NCBI GenBank assembly: GCA_965656085.1 | Contig: CBFHJA010000007.1 | Coordinates: 59,053-123,052 of the forward strand | Source of the DNA: Aliishimia sp965656085 | GTDB taxonomy: Bacteria > Pseudomonadota > Alphaproteobacteria > Rhodobacterales > Rhodobacteraceae | Direction of reading: 5' to 3' | DNA length: 64,000 nucleotides | In this document: piece after piece, positions 25,332-33,679 of the stretch | Layout of the letters: the number at the start of each line of letters is the position of its first letter | Numbering within the stretch: position 1 is the first letter of the stretch | Notes under the pieces: model-generated | What the model was told of the DNA's origin: nothing | The model's database searches: none | The model's input: the letters and a program-made list of their open reading frames with translations, nothing else | Translations under genes and position numbers: made by a program

Positions 25332-26807
25332 ATGCCCATTCTCTGGCTTCTTGTGGTCATCGTGGCCATCGCCACCGTGGCCTACGCATTCGGACGCCAA
25401 CGCGCCATGACCGCCGGCGCGGGCGATGCGCGCCGCCTGCACTCGCTCCCGGTCTATTACGGCTCGAACGCCTTCATGAAATCCATCGTGCCTGCCGCGG
25501 CGGTGGTCCTCGTGTGGCTCATCGTGCAGCCGCTCATCATCGACAACCGCGTCAGCCAGATGCTGCCGGAAAGCGAGATCCGCGACGGCTCGTCGATGGG
25601 GCTTTTGATGTCCGAAGTGCGCCGCACCGCCGAGGGGCTGGAGAACGCGGTGCAGGCCGGGGTGCTCGACGACGATCTTGCGCGTGACGCGCGGGCCGAT
25701 TTCACCGACATGACGCAGCGGCTGAAGGACGCCGGGCAGGTGGTTACGAACCAGATCACCCAACCCGTGCTGCAAGCCGCGCAGGCCTATCGCGCCATGA
25801 CCCAGACCTCGAACCTGTGGATGAGCATCGTCGCGCTGGTGGTGGCCTTCGCCGGGGGCGCGTGGGGCGCATCGCAGAGCGCGACCGATTTCCGGGCGCG
25901 CAACGTGGTGGAGCGTGGCGTGTTGGCGCTGCTCATCGCAGCCGCCTCGGTCGCCATCCTGACCACCATCGGCATCGTGCTCTCGCTCGCCTTCAACACC
26001 ATCGAATTTTTTCGGCTCTACCCGGCGGAGGACTTTTTCTTCCTGCTCGAATGGGCGCCGAGCTTCTCGGGGCGGGGCGGGGCGTCGAGCCTCGGCATTC
26101 TGCCGCTCCTGTGGGGCACGTTCTACATCTCGCTCGTGGCGCTGCTCGTCGCCGTGCCCATCGGCCTCTTTGCCGCGATCTACCTCAGCGAATATGCCTC
26201 CCGTTCGGTGCGCGGCTTCGCCAAGCCGCTGCTGGAAATCCTCGCCGGTATTCCGACCATCGTCTATGGCCTGTTCGCGCTGCTCACCATCGGCCCGCTT
26301 CTGCTCACCGTCTTTGGCAACGAGACCGGGCTGGGCTGGATGCAAGGCCAGCGTGCGGTGCTGACAGCGGGGCTCGCGATGGGGATCATGCTCATTCCCT
26401 TCGTCTCCTCGCTCAGCGATGACATCATCAACGCGGTGCCGCAATCGCTGCGCGACGGCTCTTATGGGCTGGGCGCGACCAAGTCCGAGACCATCCGGCA
26501 GGTCATTCTGCCCGCGGCGCTGCCCGGCATCGTCGGCGCGATCCTGCTCGCCACCTCGCGCGCCATCGGCGAGACCATGATTGTGGTGCTGGGCGCTGGG
26601 GCCGCAGCCCGGCTCAGCCTCAACCCGTTCGACGCCATGACCACCGTCACCGCGAAGATCGTCAGCCAGCTCACCGGGGACAGCGATTTCGCCTCGCCCG
26701 AGGCGCTGGTGGCCTTCGCGCTCGGCATGACACTCTTCCTGATGACGCTCTGCCTGAACGTCTTCGCCCTCTACATCGTGCGCAAATACCGGGAGCAATA
26801 TGACTGA
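25332..26807 (+). CDS. pstC: Phosphate ABC transporter permease PstC
   Basis: 491 residues, longer than E. coli PstC (319) because of an N-terminal region of about 180 residues with two membrane segments and a polar loop (VQAGVLDDDLARDARADFTDMTQRL); this is the long PstC form common in alphaproteobacteria. The core has the permease blocks GTFYISLVALLVAVPIGLFAAIYLSEYA and the EAA loop DGSYGLGATKSETIRQVILPAALPGIVG (quoted in part as GATKSETIRQVILPAA). It forms half of the inner-membrane phosphate channel. Its stop overlaps the pstA start by one base (TGATG). Confidence 0.95.
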   Translation: MPILWLLVVIVAIATVAYAFGRQRAMTAGAGDARRLHSLPVYYGSNAFMKSIVPAAAVVLVWLIVQPLIIDNRVSQMLPESEIRDGSSMGLLMSEVRRTAEGLENAVQAGVLDDDLARDARADFTDMTQRLKDAGQVVTNQITQPVLQAAQAYRAMTQTSNLWMSIVALVVAFAGGAWGASQSATDFRARNVVERGVLALLIAAASVAILTTIGIVLSLAFNTIEFFRLYPAEDFFFLLEWAPSFSGRGGASSLGILPLLWGTFYISLVALLVAVPIGLFAAIYLSEYASRSVRGFAKPLLEILAGIPTIVYGLFALLTIGPLLLTVFGNETGLGWMQGQRAVLTAGLAMGIMLIPFVSSLSDDIINAVPQSLRDGSYGLGATKSETIRQVILPAALPGIVGAILLATSRAIGETMIVVLGAGAAARLSLNPFDAMTTVTAKIVSQLTGDSDFASPEALVAFALGMTLFLMTLCLNVFALYIVRKYREQYD

Positions 26808-28141
26808 TGTCTGACGTTTCGCTCAACGCCGAGGACGGCGCGCCGCGCCCACACCGCTCCCTTGTCACCGAGGATGCGCGCACCAAGCGCCGCAACGCGC
26901 AGGAAAGGCGCTTTCAGGCCTATGGTATTGCCGCCATCGCCACGGGGCTCTTCTTTCTCGTCTCGCTCGTCGCGGCGATCCTGACCGCCGGGCTGCCCGC
27001 CTTCCGCCAAGCGGTGGTGCAGGTGCCCTTCGTGATGACCCAAGAGCAATTCGAAGAGGCGGAATCGGCGCTGCTGAAAACCGCCATCTACACCGATTTC
27101 TTCATCACCGGTCTGTCGGAGAAGCTCGACGCGGAGGGCGTCGAGGTCAGCTTCGATGAGGCCGCCGTGGACCGGCTGCTCGGCAAGGTTGGGGGTAATC
27201 TGCGCAGCTTTTACCGCGAAAACCCCGATCAGCTCGGCACCGAAACCATCTTCGAGGTCGCCGCATCGTCTCGCGTGGACCGCTATCTCAAGGGCACTTT
27301 CATGCGCGATGATCTGGTTGAGGGCAACCGGTTCTTCATGCCCGAGGATTTCGATCTGATTGATGCGATGGTGCAGGCGGGGATCATCACGCAAGTGTTC
27401 AACTGGACCTTCATCACCGGCGTGGACACCGGCGTGGACAACCCGGGCGGGGCCGGGATCGGAGCCTCGGTGCTCGGCTCGTTCTTCATGATGCTCGTGG
27501 TGCTTGTGCTGTCACTGCCCATCGGGGTGGCCGCGTCGATCTACCTGGAAGAATTCGCGCCGAGCAACCGGTTTACCGACCTGATCGAGGTCAATATCTC
27601 GAATCTCGCCGCCGTGCCCTCTATCGTCTTCGGTATTCTCGGGCTCGCGGTCTTCATCCAGTTCGCGCATCTGCCGCAATCGGCGCCGCTGGTGGGCGGG
27701 TTGGTGCTGACGCTGATGACGCTGCCGACGATCATCATCTCGACCCGCGCCTCGCTGAAGGCGGTGCCGCCCTCTATCCGCGAGGCCGCGCTCGGGGTGG
27801 GGGCCTCGAAGATGCAGACGGTGTTTCACCATGTGCTGCCGCTGGCCGCGCCGGGGATCCTGACCGGCACGATCATCGGCCTCGCGCAGGCGCTTGGCGA
27901 GACCGCGCCGCTTTTGCTGATCGGCATGGTGGGCTTCGTGGCGCGCTATCCCGAAGCCTTCGCCGACGGGTTCCTTGAGCCGAACTCGGCGGTACCGGCA
28001 CAAATCTACAATTGGGCTGCACGCTCGGATGCCGTGTTTACCGAGAAAGCCTGGGGCGGCATCATCGTGCTGCTTCTGTTCCTGATCACCATGAACACGC
28101 TGGCGGTCATTCTGCGGCGCCGGTTCGAGCGGCGCTGGTAA
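26807..28141 (+). CDS. pstA: Phosphate ABC transporter permease PstA
   Basis: 444 residues, again with an enlarged N-terminal part: a polar 40-residue cytosolic start, one membrane segment and a periplasmic domain of about 170 residues with a coiled look. The conserved permease core begins near GIGASVLGSFFMMLVVLVLSLPIG and includes the EAA loop LGVGASKMQTVFHHVLPLAAPG. It pairs with PstC. It is translationally coupled to pstC. Confidence 0.95.
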   Translation: MSDVSLNAEDGAPRPHRSLVTEDARTKRRNAQERRFQAYGIAAIATGLFFLVSLVAAILTAGLPAFRQAVVQVPFVMTQEQFEEAESALLKTAIYTDFFITGLSEKLDAEGVEVSFDEAAVDRLLGKVGGNLRSFYRENPDQLGTETIFEVAASSRVDRYLKGTFMRDDLVEGNRFFMPEDFDLIDAMVQAGIITQVFNWTFITGVDTGVDNPGGAGIGASVLGSFFMMLVVLVLSLPIGVAASIYLEEFAPSNRFTDLIEVNISNLAAVPSIVFGILGLAVFIQFAHLPQSAPLVGGLVLTLMTLPTIIISTRASLKAVPPSIREAALGVGASKMQTVFHHVLPLAAPGILTGTIIGLAQALGETAPLLLIGMVGFVARYPEAFADGFLEPNSAVPAQIYNWAARSDAVFTEKAWGGIIVLLLFLITMNTLAVILRRRFERRW

Positions 28142-28179
28142 CTGGGCCGCGTCTTGCGGCGCGGGTAAGGAGACCCGAT

Positions 28180-28977
28180 ATGGACGATTACAGACTTCTG
28201 GAGAGAGACGTGGACACCAATACGACCAAAATTTCCGCGCGCGGCGTTCAGGTCTTCTACGGCGACAATCACGCGATCAAGGACGTGGATGTGAACATCG
28301 CCGACAAGACCGTCACGGCGTTCATCGGCCCCTCGGGCTGTGGCAAGTCCACCTTCCTGCGCTGCCTGAACCGGATGAACGACACGATCGACGTCTGCCG
28401 GGTCGAGGGCGAGATCAAGATCGACGACGAGGACATCTACGACAAGCGCGTGGACCCGGTGCAATTGCGCGCCAAGGTCGGGATGGTGTTTCAAAAGCCC
28501 AACCCGTTCCCCAAGTCGATCTATGACAATGTCGCCTATGGCCCGCGCATCCACGGCATGGCGCGCAGCAAGGCCGAGCTTGACGAGATCGTCGAGCGGG
28601 CGCTGCGCCGGGGCGCGATCTGGGACGAGGTCAAGGACCGGCTGCAGGCCTCCGGCACCGGGCTGTCGGGCGGGCAGCAACAGCGCCTGTGCATCGCACG
28701 CGCCGTGGCCACAGAGCCCGAAGTGCTGCTGATGGACGAGCCCTGCTCGGCGCTCGATCCGATTGCGACCGCGCAGGTCGAGGAACTGATCGACGAGTTG
28801 CGGCAGACCTACTCGGTGGTGATCGTCACGCACTCCATGCAACAGGCGGCGCGTGTCAGCCAGAAAACCGCCTTCTTCCACCTCGGCAATCTCGTCGAAT
28901 TCGGCGAGACCGGGCAGATCTTCACCAATCCGGAAGATCCGCGCACGGAAAGCTACATCACCGGCCGGATCGGGTAG
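28180..28977 (+). CDS. pstB: Phosphate ABC transporter ATP-binding protein
   Basis: 265 residues. Start at 28180 (MDDYRLLERDV) behind AAGGAG; the longer open frame from 28012 overlaps pstA and is not used. Walker A GPSGCGKST, Q-loop VFQKPNPFPKSIYDN, signature LSGGQQQRLCIARA, Walker B VLLMDEPCSALDP and the switch His (VIVTHSMQQAARVS) are intact. It hydrolyses ATP for phosphate import and is part of the PhoR-inhibiting signalling complex with PhoU. Confidence 0.97.
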   Translation: MDDYRLLERDVDTNTTKISARGVQVFYGDNHAIKDVDVNIADKTVTAFIGPSGCGKSTFLRCLNRMNDTIDVCRVEGEIKIDDEDIYDKRVDPVQLRAKVGMVFQKPNPFPKSIYDNVAYGPRIHGMARSKAELDEIVERALRRGAIWDEVKDRLQASGTGLSGGQQQRLCIARAVATEPEVLLMDEPCSALDPIATAQVEELIDELRQTYSVVIVTHSMQQAARVSQKTAFFHLGNLVEFGETGQIFTNPEDPRTESYITGRIG

Positions 28978-28988
28978 GGACCACTCAA

Positions 28989-29699
28989 ATGAACGAGCAA
29001 CACATCGCTACCGCCTTCGACCGCGATCTCGAAGCGATCCAGGCGCAGATCATGAAAATGGGCGGTCTCGTGGAGGCTGCCATCGCCGAGGCCGCGCGTT
29101 CGCTGGAGGCGCGCGACGAAGAGCTCGCCGATCTGGTGCGTCAGAACGACAAGGCCATCGACACGCTGGAGGAGTTGATCAACGAGGAGGCCGCCCGCGT
29201 CATCGCCCTGCGCGCGCCCACTGCGGTCGATCTGCGGCTGGTGCTGTCGGTGATGAAGATCAGCGGCAATCTCGAACGGATCGGGGACTACGCCAAGAAC
29301 ATGGCCAAGCGCACCGGGGTGCTCTCCAGCCTGCCGCAGGTGAATGGCAGCACCAGTGCGCTGCGGCGCATGGCGCGGAGCGTCGAATTGATGCTCAAGG
29401 ACGCGCTCGATGCCTATGTACAGCGCGATGCCGAGCTTGCGCTCGATGTGATCGACCGCGACAAGGACGTCGACCAGATGTACAACGCGCTGTTCCGGGA
29501 GTTCCTCACGTTCATGATGGAAGACCCGCGGCAGATCACCGCCTGCATGCACCTGCATTTCATCGCCAAGAATACCGAGCGCATGGGCGATCACGTCACC
29601 TCCATTGCCGAGCAAGTGGTCTATCTGGTCACCGGCGAGACCCCGGAGGAGGCACGTCCGAAGGCCGACCGCACATCGGTCACGGTGATCGAGGAGTGA
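28989..29699 (+). CDS. phoU: Phosphate signalling regulator PhoU
   Basis: 236 residues, two repeats of a three-helix bundle. Each has the metal-site motif of the family: LVLSVMKISGNLERIGDYAKNMAKR in the first and CMHLHFIAKNTERMGDHVTSIAEQ in the second (quoted within limits as ERIGDYAKN and ERMGDHVTSIAE). It damps PhoR kinase activity when phosphate is plentiful. It starts 11 bases after pstB and ends 5 bases before phoB. Confidence 0.96.
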   Translation: MNEQHIATAFDRDLEAIQAQIMKMGGLVEAAIAEAARSLEARDEELADLVRQNDKAIDTLEELINEEAARVIALRAPTAVDLRLVLSVMKISGNLERIGDYAKNMAKRTGVLSSLPQVNGSTSALRRMARSVELMLKDALDAYVQRDAELALDVIDRDKDVDQMYNALFREFLTFMMEDPRQITACMHLHFIAKNTERMGDHVTSIAEQVVYLVTGETPEEARPKADRTSVTVIEE

Positions 29700-29704
29700 A
29701 CGTT

Positions 29705-30394
29705 ATGGCCACCGTGCACCCCCATGTTTTGGTCGTGGAGGACGAGCCGGCACAGCGCGAAGTTCTGGCCTACAATCTCGAAGCCGAAGGGTTTCAGGTT
29801 AGCCGTGCCAGCAATGGTGAAGAAGCTCTGCTGCTGGTCGATGAGGCCATGCCGGATATCATCGTGCTCGACTGGATGATGCCCAATCTCAGCGGAATCG
29901 AGGTCTGCCGGCGGCTCAAGATGAAGCATGAAACCCGGGGAATTCCGGTCATCATGCTCTCGGCCCGCTCCGAGGAAGTCGACCGGGTGCGGGGGCTGGA
30001 GACCGGGGCGGATGACTATGTGGTCAAACCCTATTCGGTGATCGAGCTGATGGCCCGGGTGCGCAGCCAGCTTCGGCGCGTGCGGCCCAGCACCGTGGGC
30101 GCGATGCTCGAATACGAGGACATCCTGCTCGACAGCGAAAGCCACCGGGTCAGCCGGGACGGCAATGAACTCAAGCTCGGCCCGACCGAGTTTCGCCTGC
30201 TGAGCACCTTCATGGAAAAGCCGGGCCGGGTCTGGAGCCGCGAGCAATTGCTCGACCGGGTCTGGGGGCGGGACATCTATGTCGATACGCGCACGGTCGA
30301 TGTGCATATCGGGCGGCTGCGCAAGGCGCTCACGCAGCATGGTGGCTGCGATCCGGTGCGCACGGTGCGCGGTGCGGGTTACGCGCTGGGGTAG
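29705..30394 (+). CDS. phoB: Phosphate regulon response regulator PhoB
   Basis: 229 residues. The receiver domain holds the acidic pair VVEDE, phospho-acceptor Asp56 in IIVLDWMMP and the Lys in DDYVVKPYS. The C-terminal OmpR/PhoB winged helix (LKLGPTEFRLLSTFMEKPG, YVDTRTVDVHIGRLRKAL) binds Pho boxes. It is the last gene of the operon and autoregulates it through the box at 24055-24087. Confidence 0.97.
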   Translation: MATVHPHVLVVEDEPAQREVLAYNLEAEGFQVSRASNGEEALLLVDEAMPDIIVLDWMMPNLSGIEVCRRLKMKHETRGIPVIMLSARSEEVDRVRGLETGADDYVVKPYSVIELMARVRSQLRRVRPSTVGAMLEYEDILLDSESHRVSRDGNELKLGPTEFRLLSTFMEKPGRVWSREQLLDRVWGRDIYVDTRTVDVHIGRLRKALTQHGGCDPVRTVRGAGYALG

Positions 30395-30505
30395 GGTGAG
30401 GATCGCCGCGTAAGCACCTGTTTTTGCGCCGCGAAGATGCTCTCGACATAACATCCTTGACCTCTTGCGCGCGCTGCGTTGTCATGGGGCAAGGAGGCCA
30501 CACAG

Positions 30506-31231
30506 ATGATCCCGACACTCCGCGTTCTGTCAGCCATGGGCAGTCTGCAGCGCCTCTTGCCGTTCTGGCTCGGCGGCGTACTGCTTCTGGTGCTTGTCTT
30601 CACACCGTGGCTGCTGCTCGCGGTCGCCTATGGCGTGGTGCTGCAATTCTTCGTCGAATACATCATGCACCGCTTTGTGTATCACCGCGCGCCGCCGCGC
30701 GAGCAATCGGCGTTCAACGCGCTCTATCGCGCGCATATCGGCCACCATGAATTCCCGACCGATCCGGAGTATTTCACCGGCGACGATCATTGGTTCGCGG
30801 TACGCTTCGGGCTGATCCTCGTGGCGGTGCACGCTGTGATGCTCTGGCCGCTCATGGGGCTGGGCGCTGCGCTCAGTTGGTCGTTTGTGGCGCTGTTCGT
30901 GGGGGCGGTGTCGGCCTTTGCGTTCTACGAATATTGCCACACGCTGGCCCATCTGAACGTGCCCAAGGGCTGGTTCGGACAGCGCGTGACGCGCAGCCAC
31001 ATGCTGCATCACTTTCAGGATCACCACAGCACGTTCCATGTCAGCTTCGGAATGGGCTGGATCGACCGGCTGTTCGGAACGGGTTTTGACAGGCAGACGG
31101 CGAAGGCCCGCTATGACCGCAGGACGGTTTTGAGCCTTGGCATGGATCCCGAAGACCTGCGTCTGACGACGGCGCGCAAGGCGTGCGGGATCACGCGGCA
31201 GCCGGGGGAGAAGCCTGCACACCAGATGTAA
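30506..31231 (+). CDS. Fatty acid hydroxylase / sterol desaturase superfamily membrane protein
   Basis: 241 residues. The ATG at 30506 follows a strong AAGGAGG. Four membrane segments surround the di-iron histidine clusters: HRFVYH, HIGHH, HTLAH and HMLHHFQDHHSTFH, the superfamily's set. Such enzymes use O2 to hydroxylate or desaturate lipids, for example fatty acids, carotenoids or ornithine lipids. The substrate is unknown. Its neighbours (phoB and a convergent coxG) do not help, though being just downstream of the Pho operon could suggest lipid remodelling in phosphate starvation; that is speculation. Confidence 0.82.
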   Translation: MIPTLRVLSAMGSLQRLLPFWLGGVLLLVLVFTPWLLLAVAYGVVLQFFVEYIMHRFVYHRAPPREQSAFNALYRAHIGHHEFPTDPEYFTGDDHWFAVRFGLILVAVHAVMLWPLMGLGAALSWSFVALFVGAVSAFAFYEYCHTLAHLNVPKGWFGQRVTRSHMLHHFQDHHSTFHVSFGMGWIDRLFGTGFDRQTAKARYDRRTVLSLGMDPEDLRLTTARKACGITRQPGEKPAHQM

Positions 31232-31428
31232 AACGGCGGTGTTGGGACCTAGGGGCGCTGCCCGTCTTGCCATGCGTTGTTCTTATAATCGTTATTATGT
31301 AAAGTTAAGAGCGGTAAACAGGCGCTGTGTTGATGCTGCGGTGCGCTTTGTGCCCAATGTTTATTTTCTTTCGAATACAAAGCGCTGCCCGCCGACCTTG
31401 ATGTGGTACATCAACGGATACAACACGA

Positions 31429-31959
31429 TCACGTCGTGCGTTTGCGAAACCAGCCCCTTTTCTTGGTCTCTGTGCCGTCTTGCTCTGCCACGGCAGTGGC
31501 TTCGGCCTCTTCCTCGGTCGGGGCACCAACCGCATCCTGAAAATTGGTGAAGAACTGATCGGCCATCTTCTTTGCGAAGCCGTCGATGATCCGGCTGCCA
31601 AGCTGCGCCAGCTTGCCGCCGACCTTTGCTTCCACGTCGTAGCTCAAAACGGTCTGATCGCCCTCGGCGGCCAGCGAGACATTTGCGCCGCCCTTGGCAA
31701 AGCCCGCAGCCCCGCCCTTGCCTTCGCCTTCCATTGTCAGGCTGTTCGGCGCCTGCATGTCCTTGAGCTCGACCGCGCCCTTGAAGGTCGCCTTCACCGG
31801 GCCGACCTTTTGCACGACAACCGCCTCGAACCCGTCCTCGGGCGAGCCGCTCATTTCCTGACAGCCCGGAACGCAGGCCTTCAGCACGTCTTTGTCGAGA
31901 AGCGCCGCCCAGACCGTGTCGATGGGGGCATTGATGGTGCGGCTATCGCTCATATGCAT
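31429..31959 (-). CDS. CoxG-like SRPBCC protein
   Basis: 176 residues. Matches the carbon monoxide dehydrogenase subunit G family: SRTINAPIDTVWAALLDKDVLKACVPGCQ at the start, then a START-like fold, and LSYDVEAKVGGKLAQLGSRIIDG near residue 110. The tail is acidic then basic (EEEAEATAV, KKRGWFRKRTT), which may anchor it to the membrane. In carboxydotrophs CoxG recruits CO dehydrogenase to the membrane, but no coxLMS genes are here. It may serve another molybdenum hydroxylase encoded elsewhere. Start at 31959 has GAGGA upstream. Confidence 0.8.
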   Translation of the reverse strand: MHMSDSRTINAPIDTVWAALLDKDVLKACVPGCQEMSGSPEDGFEAVVVQKVGPVKATFKGAVELKDMQAPNSLTMEGEGKGGAAGFAKGGANVSLAAEGDQTVLSYDVEAKVGGKLAQLGSRIIDGFAKKMADQFFTNFQDAVGAPTEEEAEATAVAEQDGTETKKRGWFRKRTT

Positions 31960-32162
31960 GGGAATCTGTCCTCTGTTTTGCTATCGGCACTGTAGCGTGC
32001 AGGTCTGGCTTGGGCCATGCCGAGAATGGCCGCGCCCCGCGCAAGACGCGCCGCGACAGCGGGCACCCTCCTCCGGTCCGACCTCGCGCTCAACGGGCAT
32101 GACGCTGGACAGGCGGAGTTTTGCGCGTGATAAAGGTTTTAACCGATTGGACAAGAATCTTC

Positions 32163-32603
32163 ATGGCCTCGCTTCTGCTTCTCAATGGCCCGAACCTAAA
32201 CCTGCTTGGGACGCGCCAGCCCGATATTTATGGGCGTGACACGCTCGCCGATGTCGAACGCATGGCAACCGCGCATGCCGAGGCGCGCGGGCACACGCTC
32301 GCTTGCGCGCAATCGAACAGCGAGGGCGCGCTCGTCGATCACCTGCATGCCGCGCGTGGCACGCATGCGGGCGTCGTCTTCAATGCCGGGGCCTATACCC
32401 ACACATCCATCGCGCTGCGCGACGCCATCGCGGGGATCGAACTGCCCGTGGTCGAGGTGCATCTGTCGAATGTTCATGCCCGGGAAAGCTTCCGGCACCA
32501 CTCGATGCTGGCGCCGGTCGCGCTCGGGGTCGTCGCCGGGTTCGGGATCACCAGCTATATTCTGGGGCTCGACGCTTTGATCGCGCATCTGGAGGGCTCA
32601 TGA
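32163..32603 (+). CDS. aroQ: 3-dehydroquinate dehydratase, type II
   Basis: 146 residues. It dehydrates 3-dehydroquinate to 3-dehydroshikimate. Motifs: LLLNGPNLNLLGTRQPDIYG with the active-site Arg/Tyr, the NAGAYTHTSIALRDA block with substrate-binding Asn, and VEVHLSNVHARESFRHHS with the catalytic His region. Start at MASLLLLNGP (32163). Its stop overlaps the start of the following luxR-type gene by four bases, so the two are co-translated. Confidence 0.96.
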   Translation: MASLLLLNGPNLNLLGTRQPDIYGRDTLADVERMATAHAEARGHTLACAQSNSEGALVDHLHAARGTHAGVVFNAGAYTHTSIALRDAIAGIELPVVEVHLSNVHARESFRHHSMLAPVALGVVAGFGITSYILGLDALIAHLEGS

Positions 32604-33361
32604 GCAAGGCGGTTCAGACCTACCTGATGTTCCTGTCCAACTGTCAGTCGCTCGAAGAGCTTTGGGAGGGCCATACGGCGAAAATGGCCGAGTATGGCTT
32701 CGACCGGCTGATCTATGGTTTCACGCGCTACCGGACGGCAACCTCGCTCGGGGACCCTGAAGACTTCGTGATCCTGACCAATCATTCCAAGGAATACACC
32801 GATGTGTTCCTTGGCGAAGGCAAGTATTTCTATGGCCCGATGGTTCGCTGGGCGCTGGAACATGAAGGCGTGGGCAGTTGGAAAATGCTCCGCGACATGG
32901 TCTCGACCGGCACGATGACCGCCGATGAAAGGCGCATGTTCGAATTCAATCAGAAGATGGGCGTGACAGCAGGCTACACGATCTCGTTCAAGTCGATCTC
33001 GGCGCGCTCCAAGGGCGCCATCGCGCTCACCGCGCGGCGCGGCCTCAGTCAGGAGGATATCGACGCGGTCTGGGACGAGCATGGGCGCGACATCCACTTG
33101 ATGAACAACATCGCGCATCTGAAAATTCTCACCCTGCCCTATTCCGCCCCGAACCGTGCGCTCACCAAGCGCCAGCGCGAGGCGCTCGAATGGGTCGGCG
33201 ATGGCAAGACCACGCAGGACATCGCGCTGCTGATGGGGCTCACGCAAGCCACCGTGGAAAAGCATCTTCGGCTTGCGCGCGAGGCGCTCGCGGTGGAGAC
33301 CACGGCGCAGGCCGTTCTGAAGGCCGCGTTGCAAAATCAGATGTTCGTGATGGATATCTGA
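32600..33361 (+). CDS. LuxR-type transcriptional regulator (solo), autoinducer-binding fold
   Basis: 253 residues. The N-terminal 165 residues fit the autoinducer-binding domain (EYGFDRLIYGFTRY, then EYTDVFLGEGKYFYGPMVRWALEHE, in part), and residues about 185-245 form the LuxR helix-turn-helix (LTKRQREALEWVGDGKTTQDIAL, ATVEKHLRLAREAL). No luxI synthase is nearby. At the position of the conserved ligand-contacting Asp of AHL receptors (the D of DP), this protein has Gly (YGP), so it may bind a different ligand or none. It resembles the protein at 53033 in length and layout. Translationally coupled to aroQ. Confidence 0.88.
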   Translation: MSKAVQTYLMFLSNCQSLEELWEGHTAKMAEYGFDRLIYGFTRYRTATSLGDPEDFVILTNHSKEYTDVFLGEGKYFYGPMVRWALEHEGVGSWKMLRDMVSTGTMTADERRMFEFNQKMGVTAGYTISFKSISARSKGAIALTARRGLSQEDIDAVWDEHGRDIHLMNNIAHLKILTLPYSAPNRALTKRQREALEWVGDGKTTQDIALLMGLTQATVEKHLRLAREALAVETTAQAVLKAALQNQMFVMDI

Positions 33362-33638
33362 ACGGTGCAGTTCAGTTAAGGCTCTGAAAAAAAGCCAAAA
33401 CCCGGATTGATTTCCCCAAGGTAAGGAATCCCATACTTTCCTGACCCTACGTAAAATCGCACTCTGGTCATGTTCCGTGAGTGGTGGCTTTGAGCCTTGG
33501 AACATTGGAGAGCCATCCCCTGTGATTGCAGGGCTCTGTCTCTTCTTCCGGTTTTCCGGGGCCGGTCTGGAGGGTGTATAGTCCATCTTGCAGGCCGGGC
33601 TTAACGTCCCTGTCTCATCCCCGTGGCAGGACGCTTTG
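33362..33638 (+). other. Gene-free stretch, possible 3' UTR-derived RNA
   Basis: About 280 bases between luxR and the terminator at 33639, convergent with the sulfotransferase gene. Several small hairpins are visible, for example CCGG-tttt-CCGG near 33549. It does not show signature sequences of SRP RNA, tmRNA, RNase P RNA or 6S RNA that I recognise. It could be a long 3' untranslated region or contain a small RNA. Confidence 0.35.
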
Positions 33639-33671
33639 AGCGGGGTCGCCGGTGGGCGGCCCCGCTTTTTT
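33639..33671 (+). terminator. Strong intrinsic terminator
   Basis: AGCGGGGTCGCC pairs with GGCGGCCCCGCT (12 base pairs with one G-U) around a GGTG loop and is followed by TTTTTT. It ends plus-strand transcription coming from luxR or from an RNA gene in the 280 bases before it. Confidence 0.85.
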
Positions 33672-33679
33672 CGTGCGGC

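Noticed and set aside
25086..26798. 570-codon open frame on the minus strand over pstC
   Set aside because: Shadow of pstC; composition (Asp/Arg/His-rich) and lack of motifs argue against a gene.
32600..33361. Complete quorum-sensing luxI-luxR locus
   Set aside because: No acyl-homoserine-lactone synthase is encoded near either LuxR-type gene.
33362..33671. 6S, SRP, RNase P or tmRNA gene
   Set aside because: None of the conserved sequence blocks of these RNAs could be found, and the genes that usually flank ssrS are absent.
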